Shown: positions 38,050 through 49,618 of the stretch, piece by piece
Layout: the number at the start of each line of letters is the position of its first letter
Position numbering within the stretch: position 1 is the first letter of the stretch
Assembly (NCBI GenBank): GCA_015501075.1
Contig: JADNYJ010000170.1
Coordinates: forward strand, 1-64,000
Length of the DNA stretch: 64,000 nucleotides
Direction of reading: 5' to 3'
Origin: Gymnopilus junonius
Lineage: Eukaryota > Basidiomycota > Agaricomycetes > Agaricales > Galerinaceae
Notes under the pieces: model-generated
Told to the model about the DNA's origin: nothing
Database searches by the model: none
Seen by the model: the letters and a program-made list of their open reading frames with translations, nothing else
Program-made: the position numbers and the translations under genes

Positions 38050-39231
38050 ACCCAGCGCACCGTAGTAAGCCGCGACGACACCTCACGTCGAGTAAAAGTT
38101 TCTCCACCATGACTACCACGCATTCTATGATCTGAACCTTCCTGCCACTCCTCCCATAGCTCAAGACAACTTATTGCCCATCATTCGTGTTCTTGACAAC
38201 TTGCCTGTAATCGGAACTGGACGCCTTCAAGGTTTCAACACTATGCATGAGCCACCCTCCAGAATCCCTAACAATGAATTCTTGTTACGGATCAATGACC
38301 AGGATTATTCTCTTCATTCGCCTCTAAACCTCTCAATTTGAAATCGACCTCCAGTGAATACAGTAATTGGGCTGCAAGTAATAGCTTGGAGACGCCACAA
38401 TTCGACATCGGGTTTCATGGAAATCGCCAATGTTATCCTCGGAACTCAAGAAACTTGTCCAGCATAGCGGACCTTCATCACTCTGGTCCTTGGGATCAGC
38501 GACGATCAAAACGGGACTTTGCGCTCATCAATGATCCCAGAAGCCTGAAGGCTGAGGAGACCTGATCTGTATTCTTCTTATTTTGCTAAGACCTCTGCCC
38601 TTTCCAGAGGATGTTGAAGCACGCTCTGCCTGCAGAATATCAGGAAAATTACAAGGAATGGCAAGCAAAGGTCTCCAGGTCGTCGAGTGCCTCAGAGATC
38701 AGTCATTAACCGACCTCTGGCCTGAAATAGAATGCCTAATTTTGATCTATTTCTTGACTGGATCAACTTTTCATCGTGTCTAACGATCGGCTTTCCACGT
38801 TTTCTCTGAAAGGCAGTGTACTGGATACGGTCAATCCTTCTGTAATCGTAATCTTCCGGGTTCATCACTTACTTCCCATGTCCAGGCCGAGAAAATCCTC
38901 TGCCAAAGTTGCAGTTAAACGTCGTGCTGATGCACCTTTTCAATATCATATGTCACGGATAACAGTCTTGACAGATAGATGAGATCTTGACGTCGACACC
39001 GCGCGTATGGAAGGGCGCTCTTGCTTAGGTTTCTATCTCACGGATTTCAGTGGATTTTCTAGTTGCCGCACGGCTTGGAATCTCATGGTATCATTCATAT
39101 CCTCCTTTCCACGTTTTTCACGCCACCCTCATCATTATCCTGCAGAGCAACCAGTCATTGTACCATCCTTGTTTTCGAACTCTCAACGACATCGTGGGTC
39201 TAGATGTCTTCAGATGGACCTTACGCATTCC
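38050..39231. other. Gap with a coding-like stretch
   Basis: Plus-strand 38107-38340 is open for about 76 codons (HAFYDLNLPATPP ... LLPIIRVLDNLPVIGTG ... INDQDYSLHSPLNLSI, then TGA) but lacks an ATG in frame and any family I recognise. It may be an exon or relic. Nothing else could be supported. Confidence 0.3.
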
Positions 39232-39237
39232 TATAAA
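39232..39237 (+). promoter_or_regulatory. TATA box of the secreted basic protein gene
   Basis: TATAAA about 120 bp upstream of the ATG at 39356, on the same strand. Confidence 0.4.
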
Positions 39238-39355
39238 GACTCAGTAGAATCGGGGTGGAAATTCACAAAGCTGGTCTTTTTCCACCCAACGCACTGAAGC
39301 TGGACTCAGGCGTTTATTCATTTTTACGACCCAAAACTCATTCAACGTACCCAAC

Positions 39356-40522
39356 ATGTACTTCCTCCGCTCTGTTCTTCTCACTGCTGCTTGTTCAGCC
39401 CTCGCTGTTTCTGTCTCCGCGGCACCTACACCTATAGGTGCTGACCTTGCCACTCGCGATGTTGAAGATGCTATTAGTAAGTCACATCGTGCTCGAAACA
39501 ATTATTAACGCTCATGTGGCATGCCCCAGCTCTCGAGCGTCGTGTTGGCGGCGGCCTGCTCAAAGCCTTCAGCAAGATGTCAGTTTCTAGTGCGCAGAAA
39601 GGTCAATCACGCAGGAAGGACGCAACAGAGCGGAAACGCAAGGCCAATGAGAAGATTGAGCACTCCGTTTCTCGCGTGAGGGCCCCTGATCACTTGACGG
39701 CTGGCTTGAGTTCGTCAGAGCGTGCCAAATTACATCAGGCTGCGCACGACAGGGCGAGGGCACAGGCTGTTACACATTCCCAGAAGGCTTCAAAAGAAGA
39801 AAGAAGGAAGAAGTGGGAGTCTTCTGCCGGAAGTTCTCGTAAAGACAGACCTTCCGGCAGGACGAGGTACCCATCTCCTAGTGATCGACACCGCACGGCG
39901 AGCAGCCTCCGCGATGCCAATCACAGGATGCAGCACACCGAGAACATTCCACACCGACATGACTCATTCTCAGTGGGCGGACGTGAGTGGCCTTCCGAAC
40001 TAGTTTTGCGATACCTATTGATTAACGACCTCGGTTTTTAGATTCTACCTCAGGCAGGCACGTCAGGCAGGCTGTTGGCAATTCAATCCTTTACCACCAC
40101 GATCCCGTTGGCCGAGGTGACAACAGAAATGTAAGGCTCCTCATCCTCTGAACTACTTTTTTCGTATTTCTCATCACTTATTATTGTAGCCCAAACCATT
40201 CCGTAACGATGCTTATAGCTCCTCCCACGGCGACCACTCGCTCCGTGGTACCCATCCTATATCCTCTTCCAGCCACTCGGGTAGGCCGCTTCATGAATAC
40301 CCAGTCACCTCCGGCCACAGTGGATATTACGGATCTGGCAGACCAGGCCCTGCTCGTGTTATCACCTCCCATGCTGACGGCCGCGATGTTTTCCACGGTG
40401 TTGTTGGCCATGATCCTCGCCGTGGTGGCGACCATGATGACCACTACATGGCTGAATACCGACCCCACCGAGGCTCTGAACGCTCATCGGATCACTACTC
40501 TAACTACAGATACGGCTCTTAG
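39356..40522 (+). CDS. Secreted basic Ser/His/Arg-rich protein
   Basis: Four exons (39356-39476, 39530-39982, 40042-40130, 40190-40522) give about 331 residues in frame. The N-terminus is a good signal peptide (FLRSVLLTAACSALAVSVSA then APTP). A short propeptide ends LERR just before VGGGLLKAF, a likely Kex2 dibasic site. The mature part is strongly basic and low in complexity: Arg/Lys-rich helices, then a Ser/His/Gly/Arg-rich C-terminal half with repeated SS, HH and RG pairs. Very few hydrophobic residues and no cysteine clusters. No known family is recognised. A secreted cell-wall, matrix or antimicrobial-type role is possible but unproven. Confidence 0.75.
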
Positions 40523-41052
40523 GCCTATGGTTTATTAGCTTATGAATTTATAGAAGTTCTGATGGTAGTCGAAATAAAAAATAAAATGGGGTGGATTAAA
40601 CAAAACTGAGGGTCTCCGAAAGAAGAATTTTAGAAATTCAGATAACTTTAAATTGTCTTTTCTTAAAACCATTTACAAAACAAAATGACTAGGCATACGG
40701 GAACTACAATACCTTTCATTTCCGTCCAATAGGCCAGAGAAGTCAACACCCGACCAGTAGCCATCAATGACGAAGCGCAGTCGAAGACTCGAAGTCCGCA
40801 ATATATACATAGGTGTATAGGGTCATAGTCTCTCTTTGACTTTGCAGGACAATGCAGGTCTATCATGCGTCGAAAATGATCAACATATAAAGGTACTTGT
40901 GAAGGAAATGATTTTGCTTGAAATTCAAGAAGGTTTGACCTCCAATTTATAACCAATGAGTCAGAATCAGCAAGTGTAGTATTATTATTATCGTTGACAA
41001 TTTGTGTGAAAAGTGTAACGTTTTTGATTATGGTCACTTTCCGCATGGCTTT

Positions 41053-41060
41053 TATAAATA
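41053..41060 (+). promoter_or_regulatory. TATA box of PLC-B
   Basis: TATAAATA 74 bp before the proposed start codon at 41134. It supports the downstream Met (MEGPSVSR) over the in-frame ATG further 5'. Confidence 0.5.
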
Positions 41061-41133
41061 CCACAACATTCGATATGTTCTAGCATCTGGCGCTCATAAA
41101 GGCTCCTCTGAGCGCTGGCTTATTTCCTCCTGC

Positions 41134-44100
41134 ATGGAAGGTCCCTCAGTATCCAGGACACTCAAGCGAGCAGAACATTTGCGCAGCAGCAATGGCCAGA
41201 TCATCAAGGAGCTCGCCGACAACCGCGGTCAGGAAGGGGCCATGCCAACTTCACCTCCAAGCTCAAAAAAGAATGGTTTCGGGCTTGGAGCATCCCTCAG
41301 GCGCAAATTTCGCAGTCTTAGGACGCGCTCCACGGGCGTTCGTCGTTCAAAGTCTCTGAATAGTCGCAGGCGAGGGAGGGCGGACGCGGAAGGAACAGAG
41401 AGACTCCGCTGGAGTGGTCACTCAAAGTCATTAACAGATGTATCGACATCGGGAAAAGGTTTTGAAGGTTTTCCACCATCGCTTGCGGCACGAAGGAAGA
41501 GAATTTCAGCTTTTTCGGATAGTCAAAGCCAAGTGCACACTCCGAACGACCGGATCCTCGACCCGCAGTCCACTACTTCGCCCGATCCAGTGGTCGATTC
41601 TTCATCTGCAGCTGGAGATGTAATTGTGCCTCAGCTGCTCCAGCAAGGCACGCCCATGACAAAGGTCTCTCTGAAGAAGCAAAAGAAGCTCGTCTTTCGT
41701 TTGGACGCGGACCTTGGACACATCGAATGGGAGTCCAAGCAGCGCAAAATCAGTACGTATCCTTGGTTATGCTGGAAATTTTATGATGCCAATTATGCAA
41801 CGTAGTCCCAATTGAAAACATCAAGGAGATTCGCTCTGGGGACGATGCTAGATATTACCGTGAACAGTTCCAACTCTCGTCTTTGTACCAAGAACGCTGG
41901 CTCACAATCGTTTATATACTCGATGGCGCATACAAGAGTTTGCACCTCGTTGCAGCTACGAAGGATGTCTCTAGGATGTGGGATCGAACCCTTCGCGATC
42001 TACACTCTATACGCCTTGAGCTCATGCGCGGGTTGGGGAACGTGGAGATGCGACAAGCGTTATGGGAGAAACAACATTGGAGGAATGCGAACGAGGATAA
42101 TGACCACAGGCTTACCTTCGATGAAGTAGAGAAGCTTTGCAGACGTCTCAACATCAACTCGGATTATGAGGATTTACTGAGGTTGTTCAACGTATGTAAA
42201 TTTTACTGCGGGTTCCGCCTTCGAGACTGACATCCGACATCATCTTAGCAAGCCGACACGCGGAAACGCCAATTTCTAGATTTTGACGATTTTCGCCGAT
42301 TTGTGAAACTGCTGAAAGCACGCCCGGAGATCGATAGGTTGTACAAAAAGTTGAGATCGAGGAATGATGGTCACCTTGATTTTGGCGTGTTCGAGAAATT
42401 TATGAGAGAAAAGCAAGTGGTAAGGATCCATTCGACCGCAATCATTTTCTCTATTTTCAATTTAATATTTTTTCTCCTAGTCAACGCTGTCTTCCATAGA
42501 ACTTCAGAGAGTTTTTGAGAAGTATTCAAGCTGGAATACGTCACCCACCGACTTGGGCAATCCTGCTCATGCGTCCACGGCACCTGTCATGACTCTCGAA
42601 GGTTTCACCTCTTTCCTTCTCTCGCAGGACAACTCGGTCCTCGCTGACCAACACAGAGACGCTTGGCAGGACATGACACGTCCCTTGTCAGAATATTTTG
42701 TATCCTCATCACACAATACATACCTCGTCGGGCATCAACTTGTGGGCGTCAGCACCATTGAGGGATATATCAGGGCGCTGCTACATGGATGTCGTAGTGT
42801 TGAAGGTACTGATTTCTTCATTCCCCTTCTCCTGGAAAATACGAGCTAATCTGGCACCCTCTCACCTTTCCCAGTGGACGTATTCGATGGCGAGCAAGAG
42901 CCTATGATTTTTCACGGTAAAACATTAACCTCCAAAGTTTCCTTACGAGAAGTCTGCCAGACGATTTCCAAGTACGGTTTCGTTGCATCACCTTATCCCA
43001 TTATTATCTCCGCTGAGGTACACTGTGGGCTGGCTGGCCAAGATATGATAGCTGAAATCATGATCGAAGAGTTTGGCGATAGCCTGGTACGCGCTCCTGC
43101 GGATTCTGAGGGTGTCATCAACGGTTCGGGCATGAGTTCTGGTCTTGGTCAGAAGATTGACAATTTGCCAAGTCCAGAGGATCTCAAGGGAAAGATTCTT
43201 TTGAAAACGAAGAATCTAAACTTAATGAAGACAGAGTCGGCCTTGGATAGTGACAGGGAGGAAGGGGTTTCTTCAGATGTGGTATTTTCAGATTCCACTG
43301 ATGCGGAAGCCTTTTGGGAGGGGAAGGACAGTCCTACGCGCCGCCTTCTTTCCAGTGAAGTCGAAGAGGATAAGAGGGGTAGGAGGCGGCCATCTGATTC
43401 CCTTGTGAGAGGTTGGTAACGGTCCCATAGCTGTAAGATTCAAGCTCACATTTTCTCAACGCCAGATAAATTGACAAGGGCACGAACTACGCTCTTGAAG
43501 CACGTCAAGCAGATGTCAAAGAGCGCGTCAATGCCTACCCCAGAATCTGTTCTTGCAAGTCCACGATCAGTTCAAGGTCACTTTCCATGTCGCCTAGGCA
43601 GGCGTGACGCCGCTAGGTCGGCTCCGGGGTCATCTGGGACGACACTTCCCGCCCTTCATCACCGACCATCACTTTTTTGAAACCGCCCAAGTCAGCTCCG
43701 TCCCGTTCCTTATCCAGAAGGCGCGCCTCGGACGTTGGTGGGGATCGCCCTCACGCTAAACCAAAAATGTCTTTCGCGCTTGTTGCCCTGCTCGTTTATA
43801 CTGTCGGGGTCAAGTTCCGTGGCATCAACAAAAAGGAGGAATATGCCCCTGAGCACATGTTTTCTCTTTCAGAGAATACGGCGCATAAGCAGTTGAGGGT
43901 CGGAATGTGGGATTTGATAAAGCATACCAAGGCGCATTTGGTGAGAACGTATCCGAAGGGCACAAGGGTTAGTTCGACAAATTATGAACCTCATCGATTT
44001 TGGGCCGCTGGGATGCAGTTAGTGGCTATTAATTGGCAGACATCTGGTTTGTATGCTTTCCTTGTTTTAAGCCGTGATGATGCTTACCTTTTGACATCTT

Positions 44101-44836
44101 TTTGCCATCTAGACCTTGGATATATGATCAACCACGCGATGTTCCAACGGAACGGAAGGTCTGGGTATGTCCTCAAGCCAAACGCGCTTAGGCTTGCGCA
44201 GAAGGAGCATCTGGCGAAAAGGACGACGCATAGCTTTGATGTAACTATAATATCGGCCCAGCAGCTTCCCCGTCCAAAGGGCGCTTCTGGACGTGACGTG
44301 CCCGAGAAAACGGTCGTGGATCCTTTTGTCGAGGTGACGCTGTATTTACCCGATTGGCCTCTGTTCGATGGGAAGATGAAAGATAAGGGCAAGGCGAAAG
44401 CTTATAGCTCCGACGGGGGACATCTTTCCCCTCGTGCTGCCTATCCTGGATAACTAGCGGCTCTGCTTCAGTGCCCAGCCGGGCTTTGTCGTCACGGACA
44501 TTGGTGGTGAGGAAGAACGGGTGGAATCCTGTTTGGGAAGAGAAGTTAACGATACTATTTGATTGTGTGGGTGACATGATGGATTTGATCTTTGTGAGGT
44601 TTGTTGTGAAGCAGGACGATAAAGGTGCCGATGAGCCTCTTGCGATGTATTGCGCGCCTTTGGGGAGTTTGCAACATGGTAGGTATTTATTTTCTCTCTT
44701 TCGCTCCTTTCCTGCAGTTGTATGCTGACGCCGAATTTAAGGATATCGGCACTTGCCTCTGCATGATTCCCAGCTATCACAGTACCTATTTTCGACGCTT
44801 TTCGTGAAGATCAATGTAACAAATCTACCTTGTTAA
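41134..44836 (+). CDS. Phosphoinositide-specific phospholipase C (PLC-B)
   Basis: Paralogue of PLC-A, opposite strand, about 1093 residues. Exons: 41134-41752, 41806-42191, 42249-42419, 42481-42805, 42875-43411, 43466-44046, 44113-44678, 44742-44836. A basic, Ser-rich N-terminus of about 175 residues is longer than in PLC-A. Then come a PH-like domain ([12 protein letters not shown] ... [17 protein letters not shown]), EF-hand-like region, an intact X box ([45 protein letters not shown]), a linker rich in Asp/Glu/Ser, Y box ([43 protein letters not shown]) and C2 ([35 protein letters not shown]). Two single missing bases: near 43675 (T6 run) in the linker and near 44447 in the C2 loop. Intron positions match PLC-A, proving common origin. 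Confidence 0.9.
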
Positions 44837-45069
44837 TTCAGTTTAGAAGTCAAGCGTTAGGCGAATGTTCCCCTCGTCCAGGGCCGCAAGGGTTTATGTA
44901 TTAATATTTCCAAGATTCTCATTGCTTACAATATAATAGTCCTCGATGGTCTCTACCCCTGCTGGCAACCATCTTCATCTGATGGGAAAGACCTCCATCC
45001 GAATGAAATACCTCGTCATTGGACATAAAACTAATCATTTAGACAAGGCTGAAATGAAGTCGGGCCTGT

Positions 45070-45907
45070 TTATACCAAGTTGCGTACATTGAATGTCCAT
45101 TGTTGCATTAAATCTGATGGATTCAAAGGTTGCAAGGTGATCTGAGGAATTATACAGGCCTTTAATATAGCATTTGAGAATCGGAGAAAATATTTCTTGC
45201 CTGTGTTGCAAAAGCTGTCGTCTGCAGACTCCATGCCAGATTACGACCCCCAGAGAGTGTGACTCTAATGATAGTGATAGTGATAGATTTATATAATATG
45301 GCACTGTTATACTGGATGTAAGGAAAGATTCCAGGAACAGGCTTACATGGTGCCTTCGGAGCCTTGTTGGAAAGACCAGTCGGAGTTTCCGATTAAGACA
45401 AACGGAGCAACTGGGACCGTTGTATTACATAGGAAGATCCCTGCACTGGGTGATCCTCCACTGCTTGCATCTGTCACTACAAATTGTCCCGTCATTTCGT
45501 GGCGAATCATGATCATCGTTGGATCAATAGTGAACTACGACTATTGGTATGTAGTGTGTTAAGCTTCGGTAACGTCAGAAATAATTTCAAACTCACTGAC
45601 AATTTCATTCGAGATAACCAGATTGTCTACGCTTTGTGGCCGCGCAATATGAGAAACACCAGTTATCACAGAGTACATTATAGCATGGACGGCTGAAGGA
45701 GTAGACGTACTCCAATTGCCGTGACAGTATATCCCTCTGAAAATCTTGGAACTGGACTACACCTTGTCCAGAGCCACTGAACACCCTTCGGTCAGGGAAG
45801 TCGACATTGTGGAGGAAGAATGAACCAGGACTGAGCGCTGCCGCAAAAGAAAATAAGAGAGGAAATCCTGTTGTTAGTCGGACTATCGTAAACATCAACT
45901 GAACCAT
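45070..45907 (-). CDS. Secreted beta-trefoil-like protein, copy 1
   Basis: Start at 45907 with a signal peptide (MVQLMFTIVRLTTGFPLLFSF, cleavage near AAA-LS), then LSPGSFFLHNVDFPDRRVF, SNEIVS, FTIDPTMIMIRHEMTGQFVV, IGNSDWSFQQGSEGT, LSGGRNLAWSLQTT and a C-terminal LQPLNPSDLMQQWTF. The short beta-rich repeats and QQWTF ending fit the ricin-B/clitocypin-like beta-trefoil fold common in mushrooms as lectins or protease inhibitors; which is unknown. Introns are short. One missing base near 45800 is needed to join the second strand block (TTTTCAGAGGG). A TATA box lies at 45970-45975. The neighbour at 46314 is a close paralogue. Confidence 0.6.
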
Positions 45908-45969
45908 GAGCGGTAAGGTATACTCTGGTGGAAAACAAGCTGTTGAAGCATTACTCTGTGGGATAGAGG

Positions 45970-45975
45970 CTTATA
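45970..45975 (-). promoter_or_regulatory. TATA box of trefoil-like copy 1
   Basis: TATAAG on the minus strand, 63 bp upstream of the start codon at 45907. Confidence 0.45.
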
Positions 45976-46313
45976 TTCCATGTAGAGCTAATTATATTCA
46001 TGGGTCAAACGAGCGCTGGCACTTAGACACCTGTGGGCGAGTTCGAATCTTCCAGAATTGCGCCCATTCAATCATGGGCACATGGACAAAGAAAATAGTG
46101 CTTCGGGTTCTCACATGTCCGTTTAAGTACCTTCAAATCGACTCGAGTCACATACCTTCCTGTAAGAACTTTCAAAACCTTATCAAGTCTAATGCGCAGT
46201 AATCAACACCCAGCTCTAATATCTTCCGGAAATAAGGGATGAAAGAATGTCGCAAGAAAAGAATTGGCTGATATTATACGCTCCCGCTTGGGCCAAACTT
46301 TCTCTTGATCATT

Positions 46314-47087
46314 CTAGACCAGATTGTGTGCAATAAACGTCCACTGTTGTCTTAGGTCAGAAGGATTCAAAGGCTGTAAGGTAATCTGAGCATAATATGA
46401 TAAGGATTCATCTAACGGGACATTCACACATGGAAGAACTTACCTGCGTTCCAAAGCCTGTTGTCTGGAGACTCCAGGCGAGGTTACGACCGCCTGAGAG
46501 GGAAATTCTGATGGAATTGTAAAATATTGATCAAGTAAATAAAGATCCAGGAATTGAGGCATAAAAAGCGCACATGGTACCATGTGAGCCTTGCTGGAAA
46601 GACCAATCCGAATTGCCGATAGGAATGAATGGAGGGACTGGGAATGTGGTGTTGCATAGGATAACTCCAACTCCTGCGCTTCCACTATCACTTGCATCCA
46701 CGACTGCGAATTGCTGAGTCTCCTCGTTGAACATGGTGGTCATCGTGGAATCGATTGTGAACTAGTTACATCCCTTTTAAAATAAGTACTACAGAACAAA
46801 ATAAGGGATGTGCTGACGATATGGTTTGAGAGAACAGTGTCAGAGATACTTTGTGGCTGCGTAGAATCCGTTAACTGTCCCGCTTACTATACCATCCTAA
46901 ACATGCAGACGTACCCCAAATGCAGTAACAGGGAAACCCTCTTGGGCCAGAACTACGCCTTTCGAAGAGCCAGTAAGAACTCTTCTATCAGCGAAGTTTA
47001 CATTGTGGATGAAATATGTGCCAGGGCTGAGAGCCCGAGCAAGGGAACAAAGAATCGTCAGAGGATTTTGAATGACAATTGAACCAT
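46314..47087 (-). CDS. Secreted beta-trefoil-like protein, copy 2
   Basis: Tandem paralogue of the gene at 45070, same strand and exon pattern. Blocks: MVQLSFKIL, then ARALSPGTYFIHNVNFADRRV, SNHIVS, FTIDSTMTTMFNEETQQFAVV, IGNSDWSFQQGSHGT, LSGGRNLAWSLQTTGFGTQ, LQPLNPSDLRQQWTF, stop TAG at 46314. One base is missing in the signal peptide (codon 9-10, about 47060), giving a literal TGA stop; restored, it reads through to a normal hydrophobic signal. Strong conservation of the core blocks against divergence of surface stretches suggests a functional family. Fold call is inferred from pattern, not search. Confidence 0.6.
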
Positions 47088-47145
47088 GAGCGACAGAGGA
47101 AATTTTCCGGACAAGGGTACCAATTAAAGCCTATAGTCGAAGCGG

Positions 47146-47151
47146 TTTATA
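47146..47151 (-). promoter_or_regulatory. TATA box of trefoil-like copy 2
   Basis: TATAAA on the minus strand, about 60 bp upstream of the start at 47087, the same spacing as in copy 1. Confidence 0.45.
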
Positions 47152-47549
47152 TGCGGGAACCTTAAGGAATTCGAATCCATTATTAGCCCTCAATATTTTG
47201 CTTATTGGAAGGACCAAGGTTCAGTTCACGCGTCGTCAATGTGAAGGACATGACACTTGGACATTCTGTGGGTGAAAACTCGAGATTAACTTGAAGGTCG
47301 TCAGTCCTAGACTCACTAAATTTGGCTACTGTCTTCCATAGCCATGGGTTAGCAGCTTTATATCTCGGTTCTTGTGTTTTGGTGCAAGATTTGCCTTCAT
47401 GAGCGCTGTGGGCAAGCTGTGGGTATTTTAAGTCAGATTCGGACTCCGCATCCGGATTCACCGACCCGGAAATTCGCTTTCGAGTCACGCCCACAACAAC
47501 TGGCACACTTCAAACTCATTCATAATTACCTTCTGCTTATCTCCATACT

Positions 47550-48837
47550 ATGTCAGGAACCACTGTCGGATATGGAGACGTTGTATTGAAATCTCCTCGA
47601 GAAATTGTATATCTTGATTATTCTCCTTCGGCGTTGCCTCCCAAGCCATCGGAAGAGTGGACACGATTTGTCTGCGTGAGCGACACGCATTCTCACAGCT
47701 TTGACGTGCCAGACGGAGATGTGCTCTTACATAGCGGGGATTTGACGAATATGGGCCTTGTTTCTGACTTTGAGAAGACAGTGGATTGGTTATGCGGGCT
47801 GCCGCATAAGGAGAAGATGTGAGTACGTCACAATGGCTTGTCTATCTCAGCGTAATCCTCATTGCAGGTTATTTAAACCGATATAGTATCATCGCTGGAA
47901 ATCATGACTTGACCTTGCACGCAGACTGGTATGACAAGGAGTATGATCGGTGGCACGAGGAGAAACAGGTCCGTCGAAAACCCGCATTAATTATCATCAT
48001 CTGAATTGTGGTTGAAATTCAACCGACATGTCCTGACGAATGTTATTCTAGGATTTGGGTGTTATCATGCAACTACTTAAAGGCAACCGAGCGAAGGAAG
48101 CTGGCATAGTCTACCTCGAGAGCGAAAGGTATGAGTTTAGAGTGAAAGAAAACGGAAAGCTATGGAGCGTATATGGCTCTCCTGTGCGTTTGTTTATGCA
48201 TACCCCATTCCTTGATAGATCTAATATTCGAAATTTTTAATTTAGTGGTCTCCAGAATTTTTCAACTGGGCTTTCAATTACGAACGCCATACCGGCCAAG
48301 GTTTATGCTTTCTGAACATCTTTAATCTTGGCAGTTGTGCTAAGCTATCGCTCTTTTTGTCCTTCAGATCTGGTAGCGACGTTCCCAAAAGTAGACATCC
48401 TGTAAGTAAGATGCCACTGTATGGACGATAACAACAGATGTTACTCATATACGTCTTCAAGATTAACTCATGGCCCAGCTTATCAAATCCTTGACCGAGT
48501 CGAGCAAGGTGAAGAAGTAGGATGTGAGGCGCTTCGTGCTCGCCTACGAGAGTTGCGACCTCGGATACACCTTGCTGGGCACATCCATGAGGCACATGGG
48601 TCATACATCCATACCTGGGACCCTTCATCTAATTTCGAGCCTCCAGTTGTACAAAATGATGATCCGGCCGTGACCACGGGCCATGTTATTCAAGAAACCA
48701 ATGAGGATGTAGAGCGGACTGTTTTCGTCAATGCGGCAAATTGGCCGATGGGAAGTAGGACGGTGCGCGGTGGAGTTAGAGTCAAGATATTTGGTGGGCC
48801 TGGCTTTCAGGCCGTCGTTGTGGACCTCAAAGACTGA
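47550..48837 (+). CDS. Calcineurin-like metallophosphoesterase (MPPED type)
   Basis: Six exons in frame (47550-47818, 47887-47968, 48052-48183, 48246-48300, 48368-48401, 48462-48837), about 315 residues. Dinuclear metal-binding motifs appear in order: CVSDTHSHSF, LLHSGDLTNMG, IAGNHDLT, DILLTHGPAY and HLAGHIHEAHG. SPEFFNWAFNYERH is typical of the MPPED1/MPPED2-like branch rather than PP2B or MRE11. There is no signal peptide, so it is probably cytosolic. Substrate unknown; family members hydrolyse phosphomono- or cyclic diesters weakly. No frame repair needed. Confidence 0.88.
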
Positions 48838-49618
48838 GGTCTGTTTCGGCGGAGACAAACTCTCTCGAAGTACGGTAAGTGTGCGCCCCTTCCTCTCAAC
48901 GGCTGAGCGCTGAATACTTACCTTATGCAGAGCGATAGATGTGTGTTTTTTTTGAATATTACTCTGTTGGCAAATTCATTTATTGTGAGTGAATTGATCA
49001 TAACTTCTCTTTTTTATTACTTATGTGTTTTCTCATTTTCGCAAACTCCAGTTGAACGCTGCTATGTAACTCCGATTTCTGAACTTGCTTGTCTATCCTG
49101 TACCATTCAAATTCAATCCTTCCTACATGAGCTGCAATTTGAGAGATTTATCCGCGTTGCTCAATGTCCAAGGCCCAACTGATTGGCCATAGACTTTAAC
49201 ACGCGCAAACGGTCAAGCAGTTGGACTTGGGAATTCCTTCCGCGGTGTTTAGTTGTTATCCGAGTTGCCGATGGACACTGTTTATTTTGGGCTCTGTACT
49301 CACTCATTGTGTCTGCCGTCATTTGAAGAATCCCTCTACATACTTTCTCTTCGCAGAAGTCACCATGCGCTTTGGCTTTTCTATGGAACGGTGGGAAACT
49401 AATTATTGACTTGGAGCTAGCTACTTATGATCTTCCTACCCTCTTAGCGGGCTTTTCTAGTGAAGCACGCGTGATTGAAGCGTGTGACAATGAAGGTATT
49501 TTTAGATTAGCCACCCCCCTATGTTTTATTGACGGGGCATATAATTCTCATTTCTCACTCTTACGCTCTTCTTTCCGTCCTACTACCGTCTTGGAGGCTT
49601 ATACCCTTACTTAACGAT
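48838..49618. other. Intergenic spacer
   Basis: T-rich spacer between two plus-strand genes; contains the 3' region of the phosphoesterase and the promoter of the hydrolase. No gene seen. Confidence 0.5.

Noticed and set aside
46020..46060. GTTCGAATC resembling a tRNA T-loop
   Set aside because: The flanks do not pair into a cloverleaf.
47160..47185. TTCGAATCC resembling a tRNA T-loop
   Set aside because: No acceptor stem, D-arm or anticodon arm can be folded around it.
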